This document shows positions 7,451-15,883 of a stretch of DNA of 41,514 bases, in pieces. Positions within the stretch are counted from its first letter, which is position 1. Every line of letters starts with the position of its first letter. The stretch comes from Polaromonas sp. (GTDB lineage Bacteria; Pseudomonadota; Gammaproteobacteria; Burkholderiales; Burkholderiaceae_C), in assembly GCA_030683705.1 (NCBI GenBank), contig JAUXPP010000163.1, positions 1 to 41,514 of the forward strand. Direction: 5' to 3'. The notes under the pieces are model-generated. The model did not search any database. It saw only the letters and a list, made by a program, of their open reading frames with translations, and had not been told where the DNA came from. The position numbers and the translations under genes are program-made.

Positions 7451-7816
7451 TTAAAGCAGGCGGCCGTCCACACCGAGCGCGCTGTCCAGGCGCTGCAGCA
7501 AGGCCGCCAGTTGCGGCTGCGCCGCATCGGCTTGCGCTGCGCCAGGCACATCTGCCCGGACGGTGGCATGCGCGGCGGCCGGTGCAGGGTTGCGCGAGAC
7601 TTTCAGGGCGTTGGCTTCGAGTTCGGACAACTCGAAAGCCAGGTTCAGCGCGGCCAGCACGGCGATGCGGTCCCGTGCCTTGATTTTTCCGGCGTCGCGG
7701 ATCTTGCACATGGCGGCGTCGACTTTTTCCACCGCGTCGAGCAGGCGGGCATCGCCGCCTTCCGGGCAGCCGAGCAGGTAGCTCTGGCCCATGATCTGTA
7801 CATCAAGTTGCTTCAT
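7451..7816 (-). CDS. zapA: Cell division protein ZapA
   Basis: ZapA of 121 residues, which bundles FtsZ filaments at the septum. The N-terminal domain MKQLDVQIMGQSYLLGCPEG is the characteristic ZapA opening. The RIAVLAALNLAFELSELEA segment continues into the long C-terminal helix, interrupted here by an Ala/Pro-rich stretch and ending LAALLQRLDSAL. The start overlaps the stop of the upstream zapB-like gene by 4 bp (7813-7816). The 6S RNA gene lies downstream, as in other proteobacteria. Confidence 0.9.
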   Translation of the reverse strand: MKQLDVQIMGQSYLLGCPEGGDARLLDAVEKVDAAMCKIRDAGKIKARDRIAVLAALNLAFELSELEANALKVSRNPAPAAAHATVRADVPGAAQADAAQPQLAALLQRLDSALGVDGRLL

Positions 7817-8070
7817 GAGTCCGATCCGGCAGTGGTTCTGGCGCCAGCCGCGCCCAGGGACAGCGACGATGAAGAGTCGGGCAGCCGCTCAAGCAGTGCA
7901 TCAACGCGCGCACGGGCGGCACTCAGGCGGGAGCGCAGCGAGTCGCGCTCTTGCGTGAGCACATGCACTTGCTCGCTGAGCAGGGTATTGGTGCGCTGCA
8001 ATTCCTCGTAGCGCAGCAGGAGCCGCTCGACACGTTCGGCGATCTGGTCGATGTGGGTTTGGTTCGACAT
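7813..8070 (-). CDS. ZapB-like/TIGR02449-type coiled-coil protein
   Basis: Small protein of 85 residues. Residues 8-60 (QIAERVERLLLRYEELQRTN onward, with heptad Leu spacing) form a clear coiled coil; the C-terminus is Ser/Ala/Gly-rich and probably disordered. Small coiled-coil genes just upstream of zapA are common in beta- and gammaproteobacteria and are described as ZapB-like or TIGR02449 proteins. It probably partners ZapA at the division site, given the 4-bp overlap with zapA. It is divergent from the cobalamin cluster. Confidence 0.8.
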   Translation of the reverse strand: MSNQTHIDQIAERVERLLLRYEELQRTNTLLSEQVHVLTQERDSLRSRLSAARARVDALLERLPDSSSSLSLGAAGARTTAGSDS

Positions 8071-8107
8071 GGCCCTGTGATTGTAGGGTTTGCAAGGTTT
8101 TGGGGCG

Positions 8108-8113
8108 TAGAAT
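8108..8113 (+). promoter_or_regulatory. Possible -10 element for the riboswitch/btuB transcript
   Basis: TAGAAT lies 8 bp before the riboswitch start. No good -35 is visible at the expected spacing; a TTGCAA at 8090-8095 is only 12 bp away. It is the best candidate for the start of the long cobalamin transcript. Confidence 0.35.
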
Positions 8114-8120
8114 CTCGCCT

Positions 8121-8378
8121 GTTGGTGCCCGCGGTGTGGTTCACACGCCGCAGTTCAACGGGAAGCAGGAGGAGGTTGTTGCCATGCGCTCAGGGTTCGC
8201 CCGGGTTGCAAGCGCTGCGACTTCTAACCTGCGCTGCCCCCGCAACGGTAAAACGGACGAATGTTTCTCCCTGAGTCAGCTTCAGGGTGCATTCAGCCCT
8301 CATCACAGCCACTGAGCGTTTGAACATGCGCTTGGGAAGGCGATGAGGACAGTTCCGTCAGCCCGGATACCGGCCAAC
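8121..8378 (+). promoter_or_regulatory. Cobalamin (adenosylcobalamin) riboswitch
   Basis: RNA aptamer that represses downstream genes when B12 coenzyme is bound. Conserved parts in order: TTGGTGCCCGCGG (about 8121), TTCAACGGGAAGCAGG (8154-8168), GCTGCCCCCGCAACGG (8233-8248), CACTGAGCG (8311), GGGAAGGCGATGAGGACAG (8334-8352) and the B12 box GTCAGCCCGGATACC (8357-8371), with CGGCCAAC following. This is the normal order for the class. It precedes btuB and probably controls much of the downstream cluster. Ends are estimated. Confidence 0.9.
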
Positions 8379-8423
8379 AAGGTGGTTGTACGTCCGCAAG
8401 GGCCGCAGCCGTAACGCTCAATG

Positions 8424-8456
8424 CACCGGCGGGGAAGCCGGTGAGGGCCTTTTGTT
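8424..8456 (+). terminator. Riboswitch expression platform: CACCGGC hairpin then T-rich tract
   Basis: The arms CACCGGC (8424-8430) and GCCGGTG (8437-8443) enclose GGGGAA, followed by AGGGCCTTTTGTTG. This can act as an intrinsic terminator, and it also hides the purine-rich GGTGAGGG, the only candidate ribosome-binding sequence ahead of the first btuB ATG. The hexamer ACCGGC of the hairpin also occurs in the B12 box (8369-8374), giving an alternative partner for GCCGGT. Confidence 0.5.
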
Positions 8457-8458
8457 GA

Positions 8459-10366
8459 ATGTTTCTCCTCATGAAAACCTGTGTATCACATGCGCGCTCC
8501 GCCGCGCTTTTGCTGGTGGCCGCTGCCGCATCGCCTGCTTTTTCCCAAACTGCTTCATCCCCGCAACTGCGGGAGACAGTGATCACCGCCTCGCGCGTGG
8601 TGACCCCAGTCACCGACGTGATCGCTGACGTTTCCATCATTGACCGCGAGACCCTGGAGCGGGCGGGCCAGTCGTCGCTGCGTGACATTCTGGCCCTGCA
8701 GCCCGGTGTCCAGATGGGCAGCAACGGCAGCTACCGCTCGAACTCGAGTATTTTTTTGCGTGGCGCCAGCAATTCGCAGACCATTGTGCTGATAGATGGT
8801 GTACGGGTAGGCTCGGCCACTTCCGGCGGCGCATCGTTCGAGAGCCTTCCCCTGGCGCGTATTGAACGCATAGAGATTCTGCGTGGTGCGGCCTCCGCGC
8901 TGTATGGGCCGGATGCCGTCGGAGGCGTGATCCAGATCTTTACCCGTGAACCAGCCGATGGCCTGGCGCTCAGCGCGAGTGCCGGGTTTGGCTCGGCCGG
9001 GCAGCGGCAGGTGGACGCGTCAGTGCGCGGCAGCATAGGCGCCATTGGGTACAGCCTGGGAGTATCGCGGGAAAAAGCGCGCGGCATCAGTTCTGTGGTC
9101 AACCCCGCATCGACCAGTTTCAACCCGGATGCAGACGGTTTCACGTCCACCAGCGTGGATGCCAAATTCACTGCCAAAATCAACCGCGAGCATGCGTTGA
9201 CATTCAGTCTGCTGCAAAGTGAAACCGAGTATCAATTTGATGGTGTACCTGGCACCACACTTCAGACCAATCCGCTGAGCTTGACCCGACTCACCTCCGA
9301 TGCGCGGGCCAAGCCTAAACTCAGCAATGCCACCTTCAAGTGGGATGCGCAGTGGATGCCGAATTGGAAATCTACAGTCACGGCGGGAACCAGCGACGAA
9401 GAATCGGTCAGCGAGTATTACCGTGTCTCCGATGGACGATTCGGCGGCAGCAGTCAGTTCGACACCAAACGCAATCAGCTAACCTGGCAAAACGACTTCA
9501 CGTTGGGCAAGGACGTACTCTCGGTGCTGTTTGAAGACCGTTCCGAAGCGGTGGAGAGTTCCACCAACTACACGATCAAGCAGCGCGATGTGCGCAGCGC
9601 TCTGGTGTCCTATGCGCTGAACCGCGAACGCTGGAATGCGCTGGCCGTCATCCGCAACGACAAAAACTCACAATTCGGCAACTTCAACAACTGGGCGCTT
9701 TCCGCCGGGTATCGACTGATGGGTGGCCTGCGTGCGGTGGGGAGTGTCGGTACGAGTTTTCAGGCCCCCACTTTCAACCAGCTGTACTTCCCGGGGTTTG
9801 GCAATCCCGCGCTGGTGCCGCAGCGCAACCGGGCCACGGAAGTGGGTCTGAAATATCAGAAGGGCAACGTAGCACTCGGCGCGGTGGCCTACCATAACGA
9901 TATTCAGGGCTTCATCATTCCGTCTACCAATGTCCAGAGTTCGCTGGCGGTCTTGCGCGGGGTCACCTTGAGCGCCGATGTTCAGTCTGGCGCGACCAGC
10001 TATTCGCTGTCCTATGACTATGCGGATCCGCGTTCTTACTCCTCGGTGCCAGCCTCCAATGACTTGCGCCTGGTGCGTATTGCGCAGAACGTGCTCAATG
10101 CCCGCATCACCCACCGCATGGGCGATGTCAGCGTGTTTGGTGAACTCAAACTGTCCAGCAACCGTGAAGACGCGAAGGTGGTGGGTGTGGGCCGCGATAC
10201 GCTGCCCGGCTACAGTGTGCTCAATACCGGTGTAACCTGGAAGGTGCAAAAAAACGTCTCCTTGCTGGCGCGCATCAACAACCTGACTAATACCAGGTAC
10301 ATGCTCGCCAACGGCTTCTCGATGCCCGGCCGCAATCTGTTTGCGTCCGTGTCATGGGCGATGTGA
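8459..10366 (+). CDS. btuB: TonB-dependent vitamin B12 receptor BtuB
   Basis: Outer-membrane receptor for corrinoids, 635 residues from ATG 8459. An ATG at 8471 gives the more classical signal peptide MKTCVSHARSAALLLVAAAA and is an equally good start. The signal ends near PAFSQ. TonB-box-like ETVITASRV is followed by the plug domain (DVSIIDRETLERAGQSSLRDILALQPGV, later GAASALYGPDAVGGVIQIFT) and a C-terminal barrel ending in an aromatic-rich strand (PGRNLFASVSWAM). Length matches the BtuB family. It lies directly behind the B12 riboswitch and ahead of cobB by 45 bp. The placement with btuFCD supports B12 rather than siderophore uptake. Confidence 0.92.
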   Translation: MFLLMKTCVSHARSAALLLVAAAASPAFSQTASSPQLRETVITASRVVTPVTDVIADVSIIDRETLERAGQSSLRDILALQPGVQMGSNGSYRSNSSIFLRGASNSQTIVLIDGVRVGSATSGGASFESLPLARIERIEILRGAASALYGPDAVGGVIQIFTREPADGLALSASAGFGSAGQRQVDASVRGSIGAIGYSLGVSREKARGISSVVNPASTSFNPDADGFTSTSVDAKFTAKINREHALTFSLLQSETEYQFDGVPGTTLQTNPLSLTRLTSDARAKPKLSNATFKWDAQWMPNWKSTVTAGTSDEESVSEYYRVSDGRFGGSSQFDTKRNQLTWQNDFTLGKDVLSVLFEDRSEAVESSTNYTIKQRDVRSALVSYALNRERWNALAVIRNDKNSQFGNFNNWALSAGYRLMGGLRAVGSVGTSFQAPTFNQLYFPGFGNPALVPQRNRATEVGLKYQKGNVALGAVAYHNDIQGFIIPSTNVQSSLAVLRGVTLSADVQSGATSYSLSYDYADPRSYSSVPASNDLRLVRIAQNVLNARITHRMGDVSVFGELKLSSNREDAKVVGVGRDTLPGYSVLNTGVTWKVQKNVSLLARINNLTNTRYMLANGFSMPGRNLFASVSWAM

Positions 10367-10411
10367 GGCCCCGGCGGCCGGAATAACTCCCCCACTACCA
10401 CGCCAGCCAAT

Positions 10412-11755
10412 ATGCCTTCAGCATCCTGTCCCGCCATCCTGGTCGCCGCACCTGCGTCGGGCCAGGGCAAGACCACGGTCGCCTGCGCGCTGGCGCGTCT
10501 GCACACGCGTCAGGGGCGGCGGGTGCGGGTGTTCAAGTGCGGGCCGGATTTCCTCGACCCCTACTGGCTGGCACTGGCCAGCGGTGCTCCCGTTCATCAA
10601 CTCGATTTGTGGATGACCGGCGAGGCCGATTGCGCGCAGCGACTGCACGCCGCGGCGCAGGACGCCGACCTGATCATTGTTGAAGGCGTCATGGGGCTGT
10701 TTGATGGCGAGCCCAGTGCTGCCGATCTGGCGCAGCGCTTCGGCCTGCCGCTGCTGACGGTGATCGACGCCGGTGCGATGGCCGGGACTTTCGGCGCGCT
10801 GGTCTGGGGGCTGCAGACTTACCGGGAAGGCCTGCGGTTTGCGGGTGTGCTGGCGAATCGGGTGGCGTCAAACGGCCATGCCGCCCTGCTCGAAGAGAGC
10901 CTGCGAGATCCCGCGCAGTGGCAGGGCGCGCTGATGCGCAGCGAAACCTTCAGCTTGCCGGAGCGGCACCTGGGCCTGGTGATGTCTGGCGAGATGGACG
11001 ACGCCATGGCCCGGCTCGATGCCGCTGCCGATGCGCTCGCGGGCACCAGGCTGGGTCAGATGGACGCTGCTGCGCTGCAGGCCTGGTCGGTGGCTTTTGC
11101 CGTACCGGCAGATCCGGTAACCGAAACGCCGGATTTGCTGCAAGGCCTGACGATTGCTGTGGCACGCGACGCCGCCTTTTGTTTTATCTACGCGGCCAAC
11201 CTCGACTGCCTGCGTGCCATGGGTGCCCGGCTGGTTTTTTTCTCGCCGCTGGCGGACACCGCCTTGCCCGATTGCGACGCGCTGTGGCTTCCTGGCGGTT
11301 ACCCCGAAATACATGCCGCGACCTTGGCAGACAACGGCGCCATGAAAACCGCCATCGCCAGCCATGTGCATGCCGGTAAGCCGGTCTGGGCTGAGTGCGG
11401 CGGGATGATGGCATTGTTCGATGAACTGTTTACCGCCGAGGGTGAGCGCTTCGCCATGTGGGGCCTGCTGCCGGGCTGCGTGACCATGCAAAAGCGACTC
11501 GCTGCACTGGGCCCGCAGCAGATAAAGATGCCGGGCGGCACGCTGCGTGGCCACACATTTCACTATTCCACCTGCAGCACGCCGCTGGCTCCCGCAACAC
11601 GTACTGAAGCGGCGCCCGGACGCAAGCTGCGCGGCGAGGGCGAGGCCCTGTATGTGGCCGGCCCGGACAATAAGCTCAAGGCCAGCTACTTCCACGCCTG
11701 GTTTGCGTCGAACCCGGCCGCTGCGGCGGCGCTTTTCCTGAAGGACAAGCCATGA
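10412..11755 (+). CDS. cobB: Cobyrinate a,c-diamide synthase
   Basis: CobB/CbiA of 447 residues, which uses ATP and glutamine to amidate the a and c side chains of cobyrinate. The P-loop is VAAPASGQGKTT near residue 14. The glutaminase domain has PVWAECGGMMAL with the nucleophilic Cys, and FHYSTCS follows in the C-terminal part. It is a single fused amidotransferase of normal length. It precedes the cytoplasmic BtuF-like gene with a 4-bp overlap (11752-11755). Use of CbiA- or CobB-type substrate depends on whether the corrin ring contains cobalt; the other genes suggest the early-cobalt route. Confidence 0.92.
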   Translation: MPSASCPAILVAAPASGQGKTTVACALARLHTRQGRRVRVFKCGPDFLDPYWLALASGAPVHQLDLWMTGEADCAQRLHAAAQDADLIIVEGVMGLFDGEPSAADLAQRFGLPLLTVIDAGAMAGTFGALVWGLQTYREGLRFAGVLANRVASNGHAALLEESLRDPAQWQGALMRSETFSLPERHLGLVMSGEMDDAMARLDAAADALAGTRLGQMDAAALQAWSVAFAVPADPVTETPDLLQGLTIAVARDAAFCFIYAANLDCLRAMGARLVFFSPLADTALPDCDALWLPGGYPEIHAATLADNGAMKTAIASHVHAGKPVWAECGGMMALFDELFTAEGERFAMWGLLPGCVTMQKRLAALGPQQIKMPGGTLRGHTFHYSTCSTPLAPATRTEAAPGRKLRGEGEALYVAGPDNKLKASYFHAWFASNPAAAAALFLKDKP

Positions 11756-12600
11756 CCGGCTCGACAGACTGGCGCGTACTGGCTTCTGGCGCTGGCGCGG
11801 CAGCCTATGGCCCGCAGCGCATCGTCTGCCTGACGGAGGAGCCGACCGAGTGGCTTTACCTGCTCGGTGAAGAGCGGCGTATTGTCGGCATCTCGGGCTA
11901 CACCGTGCGGCCGCCGCGTGCGCGCGCGGAGAAGCCGAAAGTCAGTGCCTTCCTGAACGCGAAGATCGACAAGATCGTGGAACTGCAGCCCGATTGCGTG
12001 ATCGGCTTTTCCGACCTGCAGGCCGACATCGCCTCCCAGCTCATCAAACAAGGCATTGCCGTCACCATCTTCAACCAGCGCAGCGTGGCCGAAATTTTCT
12101 CGATGATGTACCAGCTGGCCGCCATGGTCGGACAGCAAGCCAAAGGCCTGGCGCTGATCCAGGGCATGCAGCAGCGCCTGCTGGCCATCGAGCAGGCGGC
12201 AAGCCAGCTCAAGCGCCGGCCAAGTGTGTTTTTCGAGGAGTGGTACGACCCGCACATCAGCGCGATTGCCTGGGTGTCGGAGCTGATGGCCATCGCCGGC
12301 GGCGACGACTGCTTCCCCGAGCTGGCGTCGCAGCCCATGGGCAAGGACCGCATCATTGCCGACGGCGGCGAGATTGTCAGTCGCAACCCCGACATCATTT
12401 TCGGTTCCTGGTGTGGCCGCAAGTTCCGGCCCGACCATGTGCTGGGCCGGACCGGTTGGGAGGGCGTCAACGCCGTCAAAAACAATCAGCTGTTCGAAAT
12501 CAAGTCGGCCGATATCCTGCAACCCGGTCCGGCGGCACTGACCGACGGGGTGGCGCAAATCCACCGCCTGATCCTGCAATGGGCGGCCACCCATGGTTGA
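11752..12600 (+). CDS. BtuF-like cobalamin-binding protein without a signal peptide
   Basis: Protein of 282 residues with the periplasmic-binding fold of class-III BtuF/FecB proteins: RIVCLTEEPTEWLYLLGEER, then KIDKIVELQPDCVIGFSD, SVFFEEWYDPHISAI and DIIFGSWCGRK. Unlike the btuF product at 13174, it begins MTGSTDWRVLASG and has no signal peptide or transmembrane segment, so it should stay in the cytoplasm. Family members of this kind are listed as cobalamin-binding proteins. It overlaps cobB by 4 bp and cobU by 8 bp, so its expression is tied to late corrinoid steps. It may hold or shuttle a cobinamide or cobyrate intermediate. An unannotated longer start with a signal peptide was looked for and not seen. 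Confidence 0.75.
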   Translation: MTGSTDWRVLASGAGAAAYGPQRIVCLTEEPTEWLYLLGEERRIVGISGYTVRPPRARAEKPKVSAFLNAKIDKIVELQPDCVIGFSDLQADIASQLIKQGIAVTIFNQRSVAEIFSMMYQLAAMVGQQAKGLALIQGMQQRLLAIEQAASQLKRRPSVFFEEWYDPHISAIAWVSELMAIAGGDDCFPELASQPMGKDRIIADGGEIVSRNPDIIFGSWCGRKFRPDHVLGRTGWEGVNAVKNNQLFEIKSADILQPGPAALTDGVAQIHRLILQWAATHG

Positions 12601-13174
12601 CATCGCGCGCAGCGAACTGATCCTCGGCGGCCAGCGCAGCGGCAAGTCGCGCCGCGCCGAGATGCTGGCGCGCTTGTGGCTGGATGCCGCACCCGACCAC
12701 CGGGCCGTGCTGATCGCCACCGCCCAGCCCTGGGATGCGGAAATGCGCGATCGCATCGTCCGCCACCGGCAGGACCGGGCCGAACGTGTGCCCGGCATGC
12801 AGACGGTGGAGGAGCCTCTGGAACTGGCGCAGGCCATCACACAACACAGCAGCGCGCGCACCCTGGTCGTGGTCGATTGCCTGACGCTGTGGCTCACCAA
12901 CCTCTTGATGCCGGCTGAAAATTCGGTGCCAAATAGCCTTCCAGCCCATGATCCACAAGCGCAAGCAGCTATGCTTTTAATAGCAATCGAGGGCGGCGCC
13001 GGTCCGCTGGTGCTGGTCGGCAACGAGATCGGGCTGGGCGTGATTCCCATGGGGCAGCAGACGCGCGCCTTTGTCGATGCGCTGGGCCGGCTCAACCAGC
13101 AGGTGGCCGCCGCCTGTCAACGTGTCACGTTCATGGCCGCCGGCTTGCCGCTGACGCTGAAGGGCGCTGCGTGA
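12593..13174 (+). CDS. cobU: Adenosylcobinamide kinase/adenosylcobinamide-phosphate guanylyltransferase
   Basis: CobU/CobP of 193 residues. It phosphorylates adenosylcobinamide, then attaches GMP to make AdoCbi-GDP. The P-loop is GGQRSGKS (residues 12-19); VVDCLTLWLTNLL and VGNEIGLGVIPMG are the conserved family segments. Between these two there is an extra stretch, AENSVPNSLPAHDPQAQ, encoded by a short repeat (see 12917-12986) and absent from typical family members, which are about 175-180 residues. The reading frame is intact across it. It overlaps the BtuF-like gene by 8 bp and the next gene (btuF) by 1 bp at TGATG. Confidence 0.92.
   Translation: MVDIARSELILGGQRSGKSRRAEMLARLWLDAAPDHRAVLIATAQPWDAEMRDRIVRHRQDRAERVPGMQTVEEPLELAQAITQHSSARTLVVVDCLTLWLTNLLMPAENSVPNSLPAHDPQAQAAMLLIAIEGGAGPLVLVGNEIGLGVIPMGQQTRAFVDALGRLNQQVAAACQRVTFMAAGLPLTLKGAA
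12917..12986 (+). repeat. Family-type short repeat, copy A, inside cobU
   Basis: AT-rich patch in GC-rich cobU. Core inverted repeat GCTAT-N7-ATAGC (12968-12984), preceded by CAAGCGCAAGCA and an upstream CTTCCAGCCCATGATCC. It matches copies D and E in order and spacing: AAAAT-CGG, C-CTTCAGCCC, AAGC-GCAAGCAGCTAT and then the palindrome. It is translated in frame as part of CobU. Confidence 0.75.
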
Positions 13175-14055
13175 TGGCGCGTCTTTTGTCCTGGCTGCCG
13201 GCATGCCTTGCGCTGATCTTCATCTCGCTGGTCCCGGCCGTGCACGCGCTGCAGGTGACCGACGACCGCGGTGTCAGCGTGAGCTTCACGCGCTCCCCCC
13301 AGCGCATCGTCAGCCTGCTGCCTTCGCTGACCGAAGGGGTCTGTGCGCTGGACCAGTGCCAGCGTATCGTCGGGGTCGACCGGTTTTCCAACTACCCGGC
13401 CAGCGTGCGGCGCCTGCCCATCATGGGCGGCGGGCTGGACCCGAACATCGAGGCCATCGTCGCGCTCCGGCCCGACCTGGTGCTGCTGGCGACCTCGTCG
13501 CGCGCCAGCCAGCGCCTGGAATCGCTGGGCATCCAGGTGGTGGCGCTGGAGCCCAAAAGCCATGCCGATGTACGGCGTGTGTTGTCGGTGCTGGGCGTGT
13601 TGCTGGAGGTGCCGGAGGAGGCGGGCGCCGCGCGCCTGTGGCGCGTCATCGACGCCAGCGTGTCGGCGGCCGCGCAGTCCCTGTCGCCCAAGGCGCGCGA
13701 CACGCGTGTCTATTTCGAGGTCAGCCGCGGACCTTATGCCGCCGGCGAAGCCTCCTTCATCGGTGAAACCCTGAAACGCCTGGGCGTGCATAACGTGGTG
13801 CCGGCCTCCCTCGGTCCTTTTCCCAAGCTCAACCCCGAATTCGTGGTGCGCGCCAACCCGGACCTCATCATGATAGGCAACCGCAGCATGCAGTCCATGG
13901 TGCCTTATCCGGGTTGGGGCAGCATCAAGGCGGTACGAGAGAAGCGCATCTGCGTCTTCGGCGTGGACGAGTCCGACGTGGTGGTGCGGCCCGGCCCGCG
14001 CATGGCCGAGGCCGCGCGGCTGATGGCCCGTTGCCTGGAAGACCAGGCGCGATGA
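13174..14055 (+). CDS. btuF: Corrinoid ABC transporter substrate-binding protein
   Basis: Periplasmic BtuF-type protein of 293 residues. The start ATG at 13174 overlaps the cobU stop by 1 bp; a GTG at 13171 would only add one residue. The signal peptide is MARLLSWLPACLALIFISLVP with cut near VHA. The mature protein has the fold signatures RIVSLLPSLTEGVCALDQ, NIEAIVALRPDLVLLA, FIGETLKRLGVHNVVP and RANPDLIMIGNRSM. It should deliver B12 or cobinamide from BtuB to the BtuCD permease encoded next (4-bp overlap). This gives two BtuF-like proteins in the cluster, only this one exported. Confidence 0.9.
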   Translation: MARLLSWLPACLALIFISLVPAVHALQVTDDRGVSVSFTRSPQRIVSLLPSLTEGVCALDQCQRIVGVDRFSNYPASVRRLPIMGGGLDPNIEAIVALRPDLVLLATSSRASQRLESLGIQVVALEPKSHADVRRVLSVLGVLLEVPEEAGAARLWRVIDASVSAAAQSLSPKARDTRVYFEVSRGPYAAGEASFIGETLKRLGVHNVVPASLGPFPKLNPEFVVRANPDLIMIGNRSMQSMVPYPGWGSIKAVREKRICVFGVDESDVVVRPGPRMAEAARLMARCLEDQAR

Positions 14056-15071
14056 GTCTGCTGCGGACCACGCAAAACCGCAAGGCCTTGTGGCTGGCCG
14101 GCGGCCTGCTGCTGGCCTCGGCGCTGCTGGTGTTGCTGGGGGCCAGCGTGGGCAGCACCGGCTTCGAAAGTGTGCGCGCGATGGCCAGCGATGCGCAGGC
14201 CCTGCAGATCGTGTGGGAGATCCGGCTGCCGCGCACCGCCGGCGCCTGGCTGGCCGGCGCGCTGCTGGGGCTGGCCGGCGCGGTGGCGCAAGGCCTGTTC
14301 CGCAACCCGCTGGCCGACCCCTACCTGCTGGGCAGTGCGTCCGGCGCCTCGCTGGGTGTGGCGCTGGCCATGGCGCTGTTCGGCGTGTCGCCGCTGGCGA
14401 CCCACTGGGTGGCCCGCATCGGGCTGACCGGCGCAGCCTTCGTCGGCGCCGTGCTGGCGGTGCTCTTGACCCTGCTGCTGGCCAAGGGCGTGCAGCACAC
14501 CCTGCGCCTGCTGCTGGCCGGCGTGATTGTCGGCGTGGTGCTGGGCGCGCTCAGTTCGCTGGTCCTCCTGACCACGCCGGACATCATGCAGGCCATGCAG
14601 TCCTTCATGCTGGGCAGCACCGCTTTTGTCGGCTGGAGCGCCTGCGCCGTGATGGCGGGGGTGCTGGCGCTCAGCCTGCTGGCGGCCTGGATGATGAGCC
14701 ATGTGCTGGACGGCCTGGCCCTCGGTGAAGCGACTGCGCAAAGCCTGGGCCTGCCGCTGCCGCAGATGCGCGCCGCGCTGGTGGCGGTGCTGGCGCTGGC
14801 CACCGGCACGGCGGTGGCGCAGACCGGGCTGATCGCCTTTGTCGGCCTGGCCGCGCCGCACCTGGTGCGCTCGGTGGTCAAGACCACGCATGGCCGCCTG
14901 ATCGTGCTGGCCAGCCTGATGGGCGCCGTGCTGCTGGCCGCCGCCGACATCCTGGCGCGTTGGCTGATCGCGCCGCAGGAGCTGCCGGTCGGTGTGCTGA
15001 CCGCCGTGCTGGGCGGCGGCTACCTGCTCTGGCTGATGCACCGCAGCAGCGGCCGGGGAGGGGGCATGTGA
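14052..15071 (+). CDS. btuC: Corrinoid ABC transporter permease
   Basis: Inner-membrane permease of 339 residues with about ten hydrophobic helices, FecCD family. Conserved WEIRLPRTAGAWLAGALLGL, the GNPLADPYLLGSASGAS-like segment (here RNPLADPYLLG) and GLIAFVGLAAPHLVRSVV match BtuC. The start at 14052 (MSLLRTTQNR) overlaps btuF by 4 bp; earlier in-frame sequence is a shadow of btuF. It forms the channel of BtuC2D2 with the ATPase that follows with a 1-bp TGATG overlap. Confidence 0.93.
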   Translation: MSLLRTTQNRKALWLAGGLLLASALLVLLGASVGSTGFESVRAMASDAQALQIVWEIRLPRTAGAWLAGALLGLAGAVAQGLFRNPLADPYLLGSASGASLGVALAMALFGVSPLATHWVARIGLTGAAFVGAVLAVLLTLLLAKGVQHTLRLLLAGVIVGVVLGALSSLVLLTTPDIMQAMQSFMLGSTAFVGWSACAVMAGVLALSLLAAWMMSHVLDGLALGEATAQSLGLPLPQMRAALVAVLALATGTAVAQTGLIAFVGLAAPHLVRSVVKTTHGRLIVLASLMGAVLLAAADILARWLIAPQELPVGVLTAVLGGGYLLWLMHRSSGRGGGM

Positions 15072-15883
15072 TGGCAGCGATTCCTCCAGATGCTATCAAT
15101 TCAGTAGCTGTTCACGCACACGGGGTGGGCGCCAGGCTCGGAAATGCCGAGGTATTGCATGGGCTGTCGCTGGCCCTGCCGGCCGCGCGCTGGACCAGCA
15201 TCGTCGGCCCCAACGGCGCCGGCAAGTCCACGCTGCTCAAGGTGCTGGCCGGGCTGCTGCCGCACAGCGGCACGGTCACGCTGCTGGGCCGGAGCCTGGC
15301 CGAGCTGCCGGCGCGCGCACGCGCGCAGCAGCTGTCCTGGCTGGGCCAGAACGAAAGCTCGGCCGACGACCTGACCGCGTACGACGTGGCCATGCTGGGC
15401 CGCCTGCCGCACCAGGCCTGGCTGGCGCCGCCCAGCGCGCAGGACCATGCCGCCGTGGAGCGCGCATTGCGTGCCACCCACGCCTGGGACTGGCGCGAGC
15501 GCGCGCTGGGCCAGCTCTCCGGCGGTGAGCGCCAGCGGGTGCTGCTGGCGCGCGCGCTGGCGGTCGAGGCGCAGGTGCTGCTGATGGACGAGCCACTGGC
15601 CAACCTGGACCCGCCGCACCAGACCGACTGGCTGCTGATGGTGCGCGAACTGGTGGCAGGCGGTAAAACAGTCATCAGCGTGCTGCACGAAATTTCGTTT
15701 GCGCTGCACGCCGACGACATGGTGATCATGGCCGGCGGCCGGGTCGCGTACCAGGGCGCCTGCGGTGACGCTGCAACCCACCGCGCACTGGAGCGGGTGT
15801 TTGACCGGCGTATTGCGGTATACCCCTTGGCGGGTCAGTGGGTTGCCTTGCCCCATACCGGACCTGTTGCCCATAATCCTTGA
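15071..15883 (+). CDS. btuD: Corrinoid ABC transporter ATP-binding protein
   Basis: ATPase subunit of 270 residues that powers corrinoid import. Walker A is GPNGAGKST, the signature is LSGGERQRV, Walker B is VLLMDEPLANLD and the H-loop is SVLHEIS. ATG 15071 overlaps the btuC stop by 1 bp. Residues about 6-16 (PDAINSVAVHA) come from a short repeat, copy B (15089-15119), fused to the normal ABC N-terminus. It is followed by cobM, also overlapping by one base at TGATG (15881-15885), so uptake and synthesis genes are transcriptionally joined. Confidence 0.93.
   Translation: MAAIPPDAINSVAVHAHGVGARLGNAEVLHGLSLALPAARWTSIVGPNGAGKSTLLKVLAGLLPHSGTVTLLGRSLAELPARARAQQLSWLGQNESSADDLTAYDVAMLGRLPHQAWLAPPSAQDHAAVERALRATHAWDWRERALGQLSGGERQRVLLARALAVEAQVLLMDEPLANLDPPHQTDWLLMVRELVAGGKTVISVLHEISFALHADDMVIMAGGRVAYQGACGDAATHRALERVFDRRIAVYPLAGQWVALPHTGPVAHNP
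15089..15119 (-). repeat. Family-type short repeat, copy B, at the btuD N-terminus
   Basis: Read on the minus strand, the copy is GTGCGTGAACAGCTACTGAA followed by TTGATAGCATC. It matches copy C (28305-28335) at nearly every position: GTGCG, CAGCTACTG, TTGATAGCATC. It is translated in frame within btuD. Confidence 0.7.
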
